Of a stretch of 64,000 nt of DNA, positions 10,340-23,510 are shown piece by piece. How positions within the stretch are numbered: the first letter of the stretch is position 1; every line of letters starts with the position of its first letter. The stretch is taken from assembly GCF_963576675.1 (NCBI RefSeq), contig NC_088915.1, positions 90,591,501 to 90,655,500 of the forward strand, read 5' to 3'. The notes beneath the pieces are model-generated. The model did no database searches and had not been told where the DNA came from. It saw only the letters and a program-made list of their open reading frames with translations. The position numbers were made by a program, and so were the translations under genes. The DNA comes from Euphorbia lathyris (Eukaryota; Streptophyta; Magnoliopsida; Malpighiales; Euphorbiaceae).

Positions 10340-11250
10340 TATGCAAGTATTACCGGTTTAGAAAAAAAGATGGTATATAGGGATTTGAGTATTATCCGGG
10401 AAATGGAAGGATAATGACTCAAAATCAAAAAATATGGCAAATTCTGTCCAAGCCAGAATGCGAAGGAGGTTATTAAGTTTTCAAAATTTTTATTTCTAAT
10501 ATTTCATAAAACTTATTTTGATTTATTTGTTTCTCTAGTTCAGAAGACTACGCATGCATCATCCATCCAACAATCAACGACTTCGAGGCTCGTTTGAGAC
10601 TCGCTCGGTGGAGGTACATCCCACTTGGGAGACTCTGAGGCTATCCATCTAACATAGTATTGACATGTGTCCGTTTGGGGATATAGTTTTCGATTGTTTT
10701 CGTGTCAAGGCACGGGAATACGATATTCCTCAAGATCTGATAGGAGTCACTACCGCTGCCGAATATCTATATAGGCCTCGATGTGCGCCAGAACAGTTTA
10801 AATTTTCTCACAAGGTATATATAAAATTTGTTTTTTTAAGTAATAAAAATTAGTAATTCAATGTTATTTCTAAATTCTTCCAAAAAGATTAAAATGCTTC
10901 AAGGGATTTATGATTACTTATAACAATGTTCTGTTTTTATAGGAATCGGTTACACACAGGTTGACCGATGTTCGCACGATTGCAGGTGAAAATTCTGAAA
11001 AACTCACCGAATATGAATTGGAATCTATGTGCGAAGAGTTAAAGAGAGATGAACCATTTGTTAGGGTGGTTCACTCAAAGAACAAGACATAAAAGAGAGT
11101 TATTCATACCGTGACTATCAACGGTTTTAAAAAGTGGAGGAGTAAGCGAATAAAAAAAAACTGAAAAGCTATTGCGAGTTCCTTGATAGTAATTGGGAAA
11201 AGGTCAAATTCGGTCGTATTGCCGTCAATACACTAACTCATTGAACTGTC
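10340..11250 (+). pseudogene. Half A: three-exon gene-fragment remnant of unknown function
   Basis: Two segments behave like introns: 10477-10538 (GT...CTCTAG, 62 bp) and 10815-10942 (GTATAT...TTTTATAG, 128 bp). Exon 2 (10539-10814) reads RGSFETRSVEVHPTWETLRL, one stop, then MCPFGDIVFDCF and EYDIPQDLIGVTTAAEY up to the splice site. Exon 3 begins ESVTHRLTDVRTIAGENSEK and continues ELESMCEELKRDEPFVRVVH. A TAA follows SKNKT. Exon 1 ends near KPECEGG. I do not recognise the protein family. The second intron is matched in half B with a perfect GTAAGT donor, which supports descent from a spliced gene copied at DNA level. Units with an extra G in exon 2 (units 9 onward) are frameshifted. Confidence 0.65.
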
Positions 11251-11329
11251 AATCATGTAAATGATTGATTATGGTTACCAGTACTATTTGATGCTAAGTA
11301 CGATTAAAACTTATTATTGACGTAGAAAG

Positions 11330-12250
11330 GGAAGTGAATGAGAGCGAGGTGTAGGCAATACGGTCGAATCCGAACCTTCCCCCATTTGGACCGCTACTAT
11401 CAAGGAACTCCCAATAGACTTTCGGTTTTTTGATTTGCTTGCTCCTCCATTTTTGAAAACCGGTGAGAGTTACGGTATGGATAACTCTCTTTCCTTCATG
11501 TCTTAATTTGTAACCTTGATTTTTGTGTACAAAGAGGGGTTTTATCTCTATGAGTTGTTCTTTGAGTGAACCACCCTACAAATGGTTCACCCCTCTTTAA
11601 CTCTTCACAGAGATTCCAATTCACCTTCAGCGAACTTTTCATAATTTTCATCTGCAATCTTACGAACATCGATCAACCTGTGTGTAACCGATTCTTATAA
11701 AAACAGCATATTGATTTAGGTAATCATAAATTCCTTAAAGCGTCTTAAACTTTTCAAAAGAATTCGGAAATAACATTGAAGGACGAATTTTTATTCACTT
11801 TAAAAAAACAAATTCTACACTTACCAAGTGAGCTAATTCAAACGGTTCTGGCGCACCTCGAGTCATGTATGATTATTCGACAGCTGTGATGACTCCTATC
11901 AGATCTTAGTGAATATCATATTGCTCGTACGTTGGCCCAAGAAAATCGGAAAATGCATCCCAAAACGACAGAAATCAATACCATGTTAGTTGTATAGCCC
12001 TTAAGTCTCCCGATTAAGATTCACCTCCTACCGAGCGAGTCTCAAATGAGCCTCGAAGGCGTTGATTGCTGAATGGATCCTGTAGTCTTCTGATAAAAAG
12101 AAAAAAAAATCATCACATATAAATTTTTTGAAAACTTGATTATCTCCTCGGCATTCTGGTTTCGGTATAATTTGTCCTATTTTTTGCTTTTAAATCATTA
12201 TCTTTCCCTCTCCCGGATAGTACACAAATCTCCATATATAATCTCCTTTT
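11330..12250 (-). pseudogene. Half B: inverted, more decayed copy of the same gene fragment
   Basis: Read on the minus strand it parallels half A: exon 1 GDYIWRFVYYPGEGKIMI ... KPECRGDNQ, an intron ending TTTTTATCAG, exon 2 with EQYDIH, stop, DLIGVITAVE and RGAPEPFELAHL, then a GTAAGT donor and an intron ending TATAAG, then exon 3 (ESVTHRLIDVRKIADEN). It also holds about 50 bp absent from half A (coding TPLCTQKSRLQIKT in one frame) and a segment AGCGGTCCAAATGGGGG reduced in half A. Several stop codons make it non-coding. Its better donor site and extra segments suggest that B preserves some ancestral positions that A has lost. Confidence 0.65.
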
Positions 12251-12251
12251 C

Positions 12252-14202
12252 TAAACCGGTAATACTTGCAAGTATATGCAAGTATTACCGGTTTAGAAAA
12301 AAAGATGGTATATAGGGATTTGAGTATTATCCGGGAAATGGAAGGATAATGACTCAAAATCAAAAAATATGGCAAATTCTGTCCAAGCCAGAATGCGAAG
12401 GAGGTTATTAAGTTTTCAAAATTTTTATTTCTAATATTTCATAAAACTTATTTTGATTTATTTGTTTCTCTAGTTCAGAAGACTACGCATGCATCATCCA
12501 TCCAACAATCAACGACTTCGAGGCTCGTTTGAGACTCGCTCGGTGGAGGTACATCCCACTTGGGAGACTCTGAGGCTATCCATCTAACATAGTATTGACA
12601 TGTGTCCGTTTGGGGATATAGTTTTCGATTGTTTTCGTGTCAAGGCACGGGAATACGATATTCCTCAAGATCTGATAGGAGTCACTACCGCTGCCGAATA
12701 TCTATATAGGCCTCGAGGTGCGCCAGAACAGTTTAAATTTTCTCACAAGGTATATATAAAATTTGTTTTTTTAAGTAATAAAAATTAGTAATTCAATGTT
12801 ATTTCTACATTCTTCCAAAAAGATTAAAATGCTTCAAGGGATTTATGATTACTTATAACAATGTTCTGTTTTTATAGGAATCGGTTACACACAGGTTGAC
12901 CGATGTTCGCACGATTGCAGGTGAAAATTCTGAAAAACTCACCGAATATGAATTGGAATCTATGTGCGAAGAGTTAAAGAGAGATGAACCATTTGTTAGG
13001 GTGGTTCACTCAAAGAACAAGACATAAAAGAGAGTTATTCATACCGTGACTATCAACGGTTTTAAAAAGTGGAGGAGTAAGTGAATAAAAAAAAAACTGA
13101 AAAGCTATTGCGAGTTCCTTGATAGTAATTGGGAAAAGGTCAAATTCGGTCGTATTGCCGTCAATACACTAACTCATTGAACTATCAATCATGTAAATGA
13201 TTGATTATGGTTATCAGTACTATTTGATGCTAAGTACGATTAAAACTTATTATTGACGTAGAAAGGGAAGTGAATGAGAGCGAGGTGTAGGCAATACGGT
13301 CGAATCCGAACCTTCCCCCATTTGGACCGCTACTATCAAGGAACTCCCAATAGACTTTCGGTTTTTTGATTTGCTTGCTCCTCCATTTTTGAAAACCGGT
13401 GAGAGTTACGGTATGGATAACTCTTTTTCCTTCATGTCTTAATTTGTAACCTTGATTTTTGTGTACAAAGAGGGGTTTTATCTCTATGAGTTGTTCTTTG
13501 AGTGAACCACCCTACAAATGGTTCACCCCTCTTTAACTCTTCACAGAGATTCCAATTCAGCTTCAGCGAACTTTTCATAATTTTCATCTGCAATCTTACG
13601 AACATCGATCAACCTGTGTGTAACCGATTCTTATAAAAACAACACGTTGATTTAGGTAATCATAAATTCCTTAAAGCGTCTTATTCTTTTCAAAAGAATT
13701 CAGAAATAACATTGAAGGACGGATTTTTATTCACTTTAAAAAAACAAATTCTACACTTACCAAGTGAGCTAATTCAAACGGTTCTGGCGCACCTCGAGTC
13801 ATGTATGATTATTCGACAGCTGTGATGACTCCTATCAGATCTTAGTGAATATCATATTGCTCGTACGTTGGCCAAAGAAAATCGGAAAATGCATCCCAAA
13901 ACGACAGAAATCAATACCATGTTAGTTGTATAGCCTCTAAGTCTCCCGATTAAGATTCACCTCCTACCGAGCGAGTCTCAAATGAGCCTCGAAGGCGTTG
14001 ATTGCTGAATGGATCCTGTAGTCTTCTGATAAAAAGAAAAAAATAAATCATCACATATAAATTTTTTGAAAACTTGATTATCTCCTCGGCATTCTGGTTT
14101 CGCTATAATTTGCCCTATTTTTTGCTTTTGAATCATTATCTTTCCCTCTCCCGGATAGTACACAAATCTCCATATATAATCTCCATATATAATCTCCTTT
14201 TC
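12252..14202. repeat. Array unit 3 (1951 bp), first member of the 3887-bp dimer
   Basis: Shares private variants with unit 5, such as TTTCTACATTC at about 12803 and AAGTGAATAAAA at about 13078. Its half B ends with an extra CTCCATATATAAT repeat before axis A (14168-14195). Confidence 0.9.
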
Positions 14203-16138
14203 TAAATCGGTAATACTTGCAAGTATATGCAAGTATTACCGGTTTAGAAAAAAAGATGGTATTTAGGGATTTGAGTATTATCCGGGAAATGGAAGGATAA
14301 TGACTCAAAATCAAAAAATATGGCAAATTCTGTCCAAGCCAGAATGCGAAGGAGGTTATTAAGTTTTCAAAATTTTTATTTCTAATATTTCATAAAACTT
14401 ATTTTGATTTATTTTTTTCTCTAGTTCAGAAGACTACGCATGCATCATCCATCCAACAATCAACGACTTCGAGGCTCGTTTGAGACTCGCTCGGTGGAGG
14501 TACATCCCACTTGGGAGACTCTGAGGCTATCCATCTAACATAGTATTGACATGTGTCCGTTTGGGGATATAGTTTTCGATTGTTTTCGTGGCAAGGCACG
14601 GGAATATGATATTCCTCAAGATCTGATAGGAGTCACTACCGCTGCCGAATATCTATATAGGCCTCGAGGTGCGCCAGAACAGTTTAAATTTTCTCACAAG
14701 GTATATATAAAATTTGTTTTTTTAAGTAATAAAAATTAGTAATTCAATGTTATTTCTAAATTCTTCCGAAAAGATTAAAATGCTTCAAGGGATTTATGAT
14801 TACTTATAACAATGTTCTGTTTTTATAGGAATCGGTTACACACAGGTTGACCGATGTTCGCACGATTGCAGGTGAAAATTCTGAAAAACTCACCGAATAT
14901 GAATTGGAATCTATGTGCGAAGAGTTAAAGAGAGATGAACCATTTGTTAGGGTGGTTCACTCAAAGAACAAGACATAAAAGAGAGTTATTCATACCGTGA
15001 CTATCAACGGTTTTAAAAAGTGGAGGAGTAAGCGAATAAAAAAAAAACTGAAAAGCTATTGCGAGTTCCTTGATAGTAATTGGGAAAAGGTGAAATTCGG
15101 TCGTATTACCGTCAATACACTAACTCATTGAACTATCAATCATGTAAATGATTGATTATGGTTATCAGTACTATTTGATGCTAAGTACGATTAAAACTTA
15201 TTATTGACGTAGAAAGGGAAGTGAATGAGAGCGAGGTGTAGGCAATACGGTCGAATCCGAACCTTCCTCCATTTGGACCGCTACTATCAAGGAACTCCCA
15301 ATAGACTTTCGGTTTTTTGATTTGCTTGCTCCTCCATTTTTGAAAACCGGTGAGAGTTACGGTATGGATAACTCTCTTTCCTTCATGTCTTAATTTGTAA
15401 CCTTGATTTTTGTGTACAAAGAGGGGTTTTATCTCTATGAGTTGTTCTTTGAGTGAACCACCCTACAAATGGTTCACCCCTCTTTAACTCTTCACAGAGA
15501 TTCCAATTCAGCTTCAGCGAACTTTTCATAATTTTCATCTGCAATCTTACGAACATCGATCAACCTGTGTGTAACCGATTCTTATAAAAACAACACATTG
15601 ATTTAGGTAATCATAAATTCCTTAAAGCGTCTTATTCTTTTCAAAAGAATTCAGAAATAACATTGAAGGACGGATTTTTATTCACTTTAAAAAAACAAAT
15701 TCTACACTTACCAAGTGAGCTAATTCAAACGGTTCTGGCGCACCTCGAGTCATGTATGATTATTCGACAGCTGTGATGACTCCTATCAGATCTTAGTGAA
15801 TATCATATTGCTCGTACGTTGGCCCAAGAAAATCGGAAAATGCATCCCAAAACGACAGAAATCAATACCATGTTAGTTGTATAGCCCTTAAGTCTCCCGA
15901 TTAAGATTCACCTCCTACCGAGCGAGTCTCAAATGAGCCTCGAAGGCGTTGATTGCTGAATGGATCCTGTAGTCTTCTGATAAAAAGAAAAAAAAATCAT
16001 CACATATAAATTTTTTGAAAACTTGATTATCTCCTCGGCATTCTGGTTTCGGTATAATTTGTCCTATTTTTTGCTTTTAAATCATTATCTTTCCCTCTCC
16101 CGGATAGTACACAAATCTCCATATATAATCTCCTTTTC
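14203..16138. repeat. Array unit 4 (1936 bp), second member of the 3887-bp dimer
   Basis: Shares private variants with unit 6, including one AAATCGG arm mismatch in the axis A palindrome (14203) and GATGGTATTTAGGG at about 14255. Confidence 0.9.
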
Positions 16139-18089
16139 TAAACCGGTAATACTTGCAAGTATATGCAAGTATTACCGGTTTAGAAAAAAAGATGGTATAT
16201 AGGGATTTGAGTATTATCCGGGAAATGGAAGGATAATGACTCAAAATCAAAAAATATGGCAAATTCTGTCCAAGCCAGAATGCGAAGGAGGTTATTAAGT
16301 TTTCAAAATTTTTATTTCTAATATTTCATAAAACTTATTTTGATTTATTTGTTTCTCTAGTTCAGAAGACTACGCATGCATCATCCATCCAACAATCAAC
16401 GACTTCGAGGCTCGTTTGAGACTCGCTCGGTGGAGGTACATCCCACTTGGGAGACTCTGAGGCTATCCATCTAACATAGTATTGACATGTGTCCGTTTGG
16501 GGATATAGTTTTCGATTGTTTTCGTGTCAAGGCACGGGAATACGATATTCCTCAAGATCTGATAGGAGTCACTACCGCTGCCGAATATCTATATAGGCCT
16601 CGAGGTGCGCCAGAACAGTTTAAATTTTCTCACAAGGTATATATAAAATTTGTTTTTTTAAGTAATAAAAATTAGTAATTCAATGTTATTTCTACATTCT
16701 TCCAAAAAGATTAAAATGCTTCAAGGGATTTATGATTACTTATAACAATGTTCTGTTTTTATAGGAATCGGTTACACACAGGTTGACCGATGTTCGCACG
16801 ATTGCAGGTGAAAATTCTGAAAAACTCACCGAATATGAATTGGAATCTATGTGCGAAGAGTTAAAGAGAGATGAACCATTTGTTAGGGTGGTTCACTCAA
16901 AGAACAAGACATAAAAGAGAGTTATTCATACCGTGACTATCAACGGTTTTAAAAAGTGGAGGAGTAAGTGAATAAAAAAAAAACTGAAAAGCTATTGCGA
17001 GTTCCTTGATAGTAATTGGGAAAAGGTCAAATTCGGTCGTATTGCCGTCAATACACTAACTCATTGAACTATCAATCATGTAAATGATTGATTATGGTTA
17101 TCAGTACTATTTGATGCTAAGTACGATTAAAACTTATTATTGACGTAGAAAGGGAAGTGAATGAGAGCGAGGTGTAGGCAATACGGTCGAATCCGAACCT
17201 TCCCCCATTTGGACCGCTACTATCAAGGAACTCCCAATAGACTTTCGGTTTTTTGATTTGCTTGCTCCTCCATTTTTGAAAACCGGTGAGAGTTACGGTA
17301 TGGATAACTCTTTTTCCTTCATGTCTTAATTTGTAACCTTGATTTTTGTGTACAAAGAGGGGTTTTATCTCTATGAGTTGTTCTTTGAGTGAACCACCCT
17401 ACAAATGGTTCACCCCTCTTTAACTCTTCACAGAGATTCCAATTCAGCTTCAGCGAACTTTTCATAATTTTCATCTGCAATCTTACGAACATCGATCAAC
17501 CTGTGTGTAACCGATTCTTATAAAAACAACACGTTGATTTAGGTAATCATAAATTCCTTAAAGCGTCTTATTCTTTTCAAAAGAATTCAGAAATAACATT
17601 GAAGGACGGATTTTTATTCACTTTAAAAAAACAAATTCTACACTTACCAAGTGAGCTAATTCAAACGGTTCTGGCGCACCTCGAGTCATGTATGATTATT
17701 CGACAGCTGTGATGACTCCTATCAGATCTTAGTGAATATCATATTGCTCGTACGTTGGCCAAAGAAAATCGGAAAATGCATCCCAAAACGACAGAAATCA
17801 ATACCATGTTAGTTGTATAGCCTCTAAGTCTCCCGATTAAGATTCACCTCCTACCGAGCGAGTCTCAAATGAGCCTCGAAGGCGTTGATTGCTGAATGGA
17901 TCCTGTAGTCTTCTGATAAAAAGAAAAAAATAAATCATCACATATAAATTTTTTGAAAACTTGATTATCTCCTCGGCATTCTGGTTTCGCTATAATTTGC
18001 CCTATTTTTTGCTTTTGAATCATTATCTTTCCCTCTCCCGGATAGTACACAAATCTCCATATATAATCTCCATATATAATCTCCTTTTC
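16139..18089. repeat. Array unit 5 (1951 bp), duplicate of unit 3
   Basis: Corresponds to unit 3 at a constant offset of 3887 bp with no difference noticed by eye, including the duplicated CTCCATATATAAT. Confidence 0.9.
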
Positions 18090-20027
18090 TAAATCGGTAA
18101 TACTTGCAAGTATATGCAAGTATTACCGGTTTAGAAAAAAAGATGGTATTTAGGGATTTGAGTATTATCCGGGAAATGGAAGGATAATGACTCAAAATCA
18201 AAAAATATGGCAAATTCTGTCCAAGCCAGAATGCGAAGGAGGTTATTAAGTTTTCAAAATTTTTATTTCTAATATTTCATAAAACTTATTTTGATTTATT
18301 TTTTTCTCTAGTTCAGAAGACTACGCATGCATCATCCATCCAACAATCAACGACTTCGAGGCTCGTTTGAGACTCGCTCGGTGGAGGTACATCCCACTTG
18401 GGAGACTCTGAGGCTATCCATCTAACATAGTATTGACATGTGTCCGTTTGGGGATATAGTTTTCGATTGTTTTCGTGGCAAGGCACGGGAATATGATATT
18501 CCTCAAGATCTGATAGGAGTCACTACCGCTGCCGAATATCTATATAGGCCTCGAGGTGCGCCAGAACAGTTTAAATTTTCTCACAAGGTATATATAAAAT
18601 TTGTTTTTTTAAGTAATAAAAATTAGTAATTCAATGTTATTTCTAAATTCTTCCGAAAAGATTAAAATGCTTCAAGGGATTTATGATTACTTATAACAAT
18701 GTTCTGTTTTTATAGGAATCGGTTACACACAGGTTGACCGATGTTCGCACGATTGCAGGTGAAAATTCTGAAAAACTCACCGAATATGAATTGGAATCTA
18801 TGTGCGAAGAGTTAAAGAGAGATGAACCATTTGTTAGGGTGGTTCACTCAAAGAACAAGACATAAAAGAGAGTTATTCATACCGTGACTATCAACGGTTT
18901 TAAAAAGTGGAGGAGTAAGCGAATAAAAAAAAAACTGAAAAGCTATTGCGAGTTCCTTGATAGTAATTGGGAAAAGGTGAAATTCGGTCGTATTACCGTC
19001 AATACACTAACTCATTGAACTATCAATCATGTAAATGATTGATTATGGTTATCAGTACTATTTGATGCTAAGTACGATTAAAACTTATTATTGACGTAGA
19101 AAGGGAAGTGAATGAGAGCGAGGTGTAGGCAATACGGTCGAATCCGAACCTTCCTCCATTTGGACCGCTACTATCAAGGAACTCCCAATAGACTTTCGGT
19201 TTTTTGATTTGCTTGCTCCTCCATTTTTGAAAACCGGTGAGAGTTACGGTATGGATAACTCTCTTTCCTTCATGTCTTAATTTGTAACCTTGATTTTTGT
19301 GTACAAAGAGGGGTTTTATCTCTATGAGTTGTTCTTTGAGTGAACCACCCTACAAATGGTTCACCCCTCTTTAACTCTTCACAGAGATTCCAATTCAGCT
19401 TCAGCGAACTTTTCATAATTTTCATCTGCAATCTTACGAACATCGATCAACCTGTGTGTAACCGATTCTTATAAAAACAACACATTGATTTAGGTAATCA
19501 TAAATTCCTTAAAGCGTCTTATTCTTTTCAAAAGAATTCAGAAATAACATTGAAGGACGGATTTTTATTCACTTTAAAAAAACAAATTCTACACTTACCA
19601 AGTGAGCTAATTCAAACGGTTCTGGCGCACCTCGAGTCATGTATGATTATTCGACAGCTGTGATGACTCCTATAAGATCTTAGTGAATATCATATTGCTC
19701 GTACGTTGTCCCAAGAAAATTGGAAAATGGATCCCAAAATGACAGAAATCAATACCATGTTAGTTGTATAGCCTCTAAGTCTCCCGATTAAGATTCACCT
19801 CCTACCGAGCGAGTCTCAAATGAGCCTCGAAGGCGTTGATTGCTGAATGGATCCTGTAGTCTTCTGATAAAAAGAAAAAAATAAATCATCACATATAAAT
19901 TTTTTGAAAACTTGATTATCTCCTCGGCATTCTGGTTTCGGTATAATTTGCCCTATTTTTTGCTTTTGAATCATTATCTTTCCCTCTCCCGGATAGTACA
20001 CAAATCTCCATATATAATCTCCTTTTC
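18090..20027. repeat. Array unit 6 (1938 bp), duplicate of unit 4
   Basis: Matches unit 4 at offset 3887 until about 19560-19671, after which differences appear (CCTATAAGATC, ACGTTGTCCC), marking the end of the duplicated block. Confidence 0.9.
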
Positions 20028-20148
20028 TAAATCGGTAATACTTTCAAGTATATGCAAGTATTACCGGTTTAGAAAAAAAGATGGTATTTAGGGATTTGAG
20101 TATTATCCGCGAAATGGAAGGATAATGACTCAAAATCAAAAAATATGG
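20028..20148. repeat. Array unit 7, left piece
   Basis: Begins at a mutated axis A palindrome (CTTTCAAG in place of CTTGCAAG) and stops after AAAAATATGG, where copia sequence begins. Further pieces of this unit lie at 23511-24378 and 26110-26558. About 505 bp of half A are missing. Confidence 0.85.
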
Positions 20149-20150
20149 AG

Positions 20151-23100
20151 AAGTACTATTGGTGGAGGCCAGATGTAACATGCAACAAGTGTGGACAATT
20201 AGGACATGTGGAGAAAATCTGTAAGTCTTCACAACAACAAGGGAAAGCAAAAGCTACTATTGAACAAATTGATGAAGAAGAGCTTTTCGTAGTATCGTGT
20301 CTTACTACTTCAAGCTAGCAGAAAGTTGACTGATTGATAGTGGTTGTACGAACCACATGACTTATGATCGAGATTTTTTCAGAGAACTTGATACAAACTA
20401 CATTACCAAAGTCAGAATCGGAAATGGAGAGAAAATATCTGTAGCAGGAAAGGGAACCATAGCAATCAAAGGCTGCACAGGTTTGAAACTAATTTCAGAT
20501 GTTCTTTATGTTCCTGAAATTGATCAAAACTTATTGAGTGTTGGTCAGTTATTGGAGAGATGTTGTAAAGTTCTCTTTGAAGACAAAAGTTGCTTGATTA
20601 AAGATTCAAATGGAGTAGAGCTGTTCAGAATTCAAATGAAAGGCAAGAGCTTTGCTTTGAATTTGATTGGAGAAGAACAAATTGCTGTGCACAAGGTTGA
20701 AGACAATACAATGCTTTGGCATAAAAGGTTGGGGCATTTCCACCATAGTGCTCTGCTTTATTTGAAAAGACATAATCTTGTACAAGGGCTACCTAAATTA
20801 GAAGAAAAATTATCTGAATGTGCTGCTTGTCAATACGGCAAACAAATAAGGTTGCCTTTCCCAGTAGGCAAGTCTTGGAGAGCATCGAGTAAGCTGCAAT
20901 TGGTGCATACGGATGTTGGAGGACCTCTACCAACACCATCTTTGAATGGCAGTAAGTATTATATTGCTTTCATTGATGATTATACAAGGATGTGCTGGAT
21001 TTATTTTATGAAAATTAAAGCTGAGGTTGCTGACATCTTTTTCAAGTTCAAAGCTTGGGTGGAAACTCAAAGTGGCATAAAATTGCAGATATTACGTTCT
21101 AATAATGGAACGGAATATACATAAAAAAAGTTCAGCAATTTTTGTAAGATGCAGGTGTAGAACATCAATTTACAGCTCCTTACACCCCACAGCAAAACGG
21201 GGTTGTGGAGCGCAAAAATAGAACAATCTTGGAGATGACGAGATGCTTGCTTCATGACAAAGATCTTCCAAAGAAATTCTGGGCAGAGGCAGCAAGCACT
21301 GCAGTTTTTTTGCTGAACAGATTGCCATCTAAAGCCATTTCAGAAAAAACTCCATTTGAGTCTTGGTATGGTTTCAAGCCAAAGATGTTGCACTTGAAAG
21401 TTTTTGGTTGTTTGTGTTTCTGTTACATTCCTCAGGTTAAGAGAGACAAACTTGATAAAAAGGCGGAACAAGGGATCTTTGTAGGCTACAGTTTAACATC
21501 AAAAGCCTATAGAGTTTTCTTGCCATAAAGTAATAAAGTTATTATCAGCAGAGATGTGCATTTCTTTGAGGCAGAAAATTGGAGCAAAGAAGAGAAGCCA
21601 ATTGAGTTTGAGGAGGAGAGTGAAGATGATATTGATGACCAGCCAGTCAGAGGAACCAGATCACTCTCAGATATTTATGAAAGATGTAGTGTTGCTGTTA
21701 TGGAACCTGCAAATTACAAAGAAGCTGCTATTGACTCGAAATGGTTAATTGCAATGAAGGAGGAGCTGAATATGATTGAAAAAAACCAGACCTAGGAGTT
21801 AGTGGAGAAACCAAAAGATAAGAAAGCAATAGGAGTCAAGTGGGTGTATAGAACCAAACTTAATGCTGGTGGTTCTATCAACAAATATAAAGCGAGACTC
21901 GTTGTGAAGGGTTACACTCAGATGTTCGGGGTAGACTTCTCTGAAACTTTTGCTCCAGTCGCTAGGCTAGATACTATAAGGATGTTATTAGCTCTTGCTG
22001 CACAAAAGGGCTGGGTTGTACATCAAATGGATGTAAAATCGGCTTTTTTAAATGGATACTTGGAAGAAGAAATATTTGTGGAGCAACCAGAGGGATTCAT
22101 TGTTCAAGGACAAGAGGAGAAAGTTTATCACTTGAAGAAAGCCTTGTATGGCTTAAAACAAGCCCCGAGGTCTTGGTACAGTAGAATTGATGCACACTTG
22201 ATCAGCTTAGGCTTTGAAAAGAGTCTAAGTGAGTTCACTTTATATGTCAAGAAGATTGGTCATGAAATGCTTGTTGTCTCCTTGTATGTTGATGATTTAT
22301 TGATTACAGGAGGATCAAAGGAGCTGATTGAGGAATTTAAAGAAAGAATGAAAGATGTTTTTGAAATGACTGATCTAGGAAAAATGACATTTTTCCTAGG
22401 TATGCAGGTGCATCAAAATAATGGTGAAACCTTTGTATACCAAGAAAAGTATGCAAAGGAAATTCTGAGGAAATTCAAGATGGAGAATTGCAAGCCAACT
22501 GCAACTCTAATGAATCACAATGAAAAATTCAGCAGAGAAGATGGAGCTGACAAAGTTGATGAAAAATTATACAGAAGCTTAATTGGGTGTCTGATGTATT
22601 TGACGGCAACCAGGCCCGACATTACGTATGCAGTAAGTTTGTTGTCAAGATACATGCATTGCGCTAGTGAAATTCATTTTAGAGCTGCCAAAAGGATCCT
22701 TAGATATGTCAAGGGCACAGTTGGCTATGGTGTTAAGTTCCTACATGTAAACAATTTCAGTCTTCATGGAAACTTTAGTCTCTATGGCTACTCTGATAGT
22801 GATTGGGCTGGAAGTGTTGATGACATGAGAAGCACTTCAGGATATTGTTTCAGTTTTGGTTCTGGAGTTTTTTCATGGCGTTCAAAGAAGCAAGAAGTCA
22901 TAGCACAGTCAACAGCGGAAGCAGAATATGTGGCAGCTGTTTCAGCAGCAAATCAAGCTCTTTGGCTCAGAAAACTCATGATTGACTTCAATATGGAGCA
23001 GAAAGATAGCACACTGATCCTTGTTGATAATCAAGCTGCAATTTCGATTGCTAAAAATCAAGTGTTTCATGGGAAGACAAAGCATTTCATGATAAAGTTG

Positions 23101-23265
23101 TACTTTCTAAGAGAGATGCAAGAACAAGGAGAGGTGAAGTTGATTCATTGCAAGATAGAGAATCAACTTGCTGATTTTCTAACAAAACCACTTCCTAAAG
23201 CAAGATTTGAATATCTCAGGCAGAAGCTTGGAATATGGAGCTATCAAGTCAATGAGGAGTGTTGA
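20151..23265 (+). pseudogene. gag-pol pseudogene of the truncated copia
   Basis: Order: zinc knuckle CNKCGQLGHVEKIC (from 20181), protease LIDSGCTNHMT (about 20333), GAG-pre-integrase (WHKRLGHF ... CAACQYGKQ), integrase, RT with YVDD at 22285-22296, and RNase H (GYSDSDWAG, STAEAEY, DNQAAISIAK, ADFLTKPL) to TGA at 23263-23265. Integrase has lost its second catalytic Asp (RSNNGTEY where the family has RSDNGG). There is a frame change and stop before the protease, a stop and A-run frameshift at 21121-21130, a stop after VFLP near 21526, and a TAG near 21794. The 3' half of pol is open for 487 codons (21802-23265). It cannot be autonomous. Confidence 0.88.
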
Positions 23266-23510
23266 TTTTTGTTACTTATTGCTGCAGATTATTTTTAATT
23301 TGAAATAGTCAATATCAGTTCTGATTCTCTTGTTTATCAGTTCTGATTTTCCTGCTGATTTTTAGGAAGATTTTTATGCTACCTTTTAGGCTTTTTTTAC
23401 TCTCTTGTAGTTGTGTTTTAGCAGTATAAAACTGCGCATCGTATTTCAATAAAATTAACGCTCTTCCCTTCCATATCAAAAATCAATCGTATATCTCTGC
23501 AATTCTAACA
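23260..23510 (+). repeat. 3' LTR of the truncated copia (251 bp)
   Basis: Begins TGTTGATTTTTG after a purine-rich AATGAGGAG and ends ATTCTAACA, so the pol stop codon overlaps the LTR start. It contains TATAAAACTGCGC (about 23426) and AATAAAATT (about 23449), plausible promoter and polyadenylation signals. No partner LTR exists in the window. Confidence 0.8.

Larger units (their letters stand above)
10317..12251. repeat. Array unit 2 (1935 bp, used as the reference unit)
   Basis: A complete unit. Half A runs 10340-11250 on the plus strand, the loop with a small AATCAT/ATGATT palindrome lies at 11251-11266, and half B runs about 11330-12250 on the minus strand. Exon-intron features are described in the next entries. 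Confidence 0.9.
11787..19560. repeat. Higher-order repeat: two copies of a 3887-bp two-unit block
   Basis: Copy 1 spans about 11787-15673 and copy 2 about 15674-19560. Corresponding landmarks are exactly 3887 apart (12600/16487, 14551/18438, 13978/17865). Before about 11780 and after about 19560 the correspondence breaks. Ends are approximate because they were located by comparing diagnostic variants by eye. Confidence 0.85.
20149..23510 (+). mobile_element. 5'-truncated Ty1/copia retrotransposon
   Basis: The left end begins inside gag just before the zinc knuckle, with no 5' LTR or PBS. The right end is an LTR ending CTAACA, followed at once by array sequence AATCGGTTACAC. The array resumes about 505 bp further along the unit than where it stopped, so one deletion probably removed the 5' LTR, most of gag and flanking array DNA together. 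Confidence 0.85.

Noticed and set aside
8199..20028. CRISPR-like regular repetition
   Set aside because: The repeat unit is nearly 2 kb without short direct repeats and unique spacers, in plant DNA.
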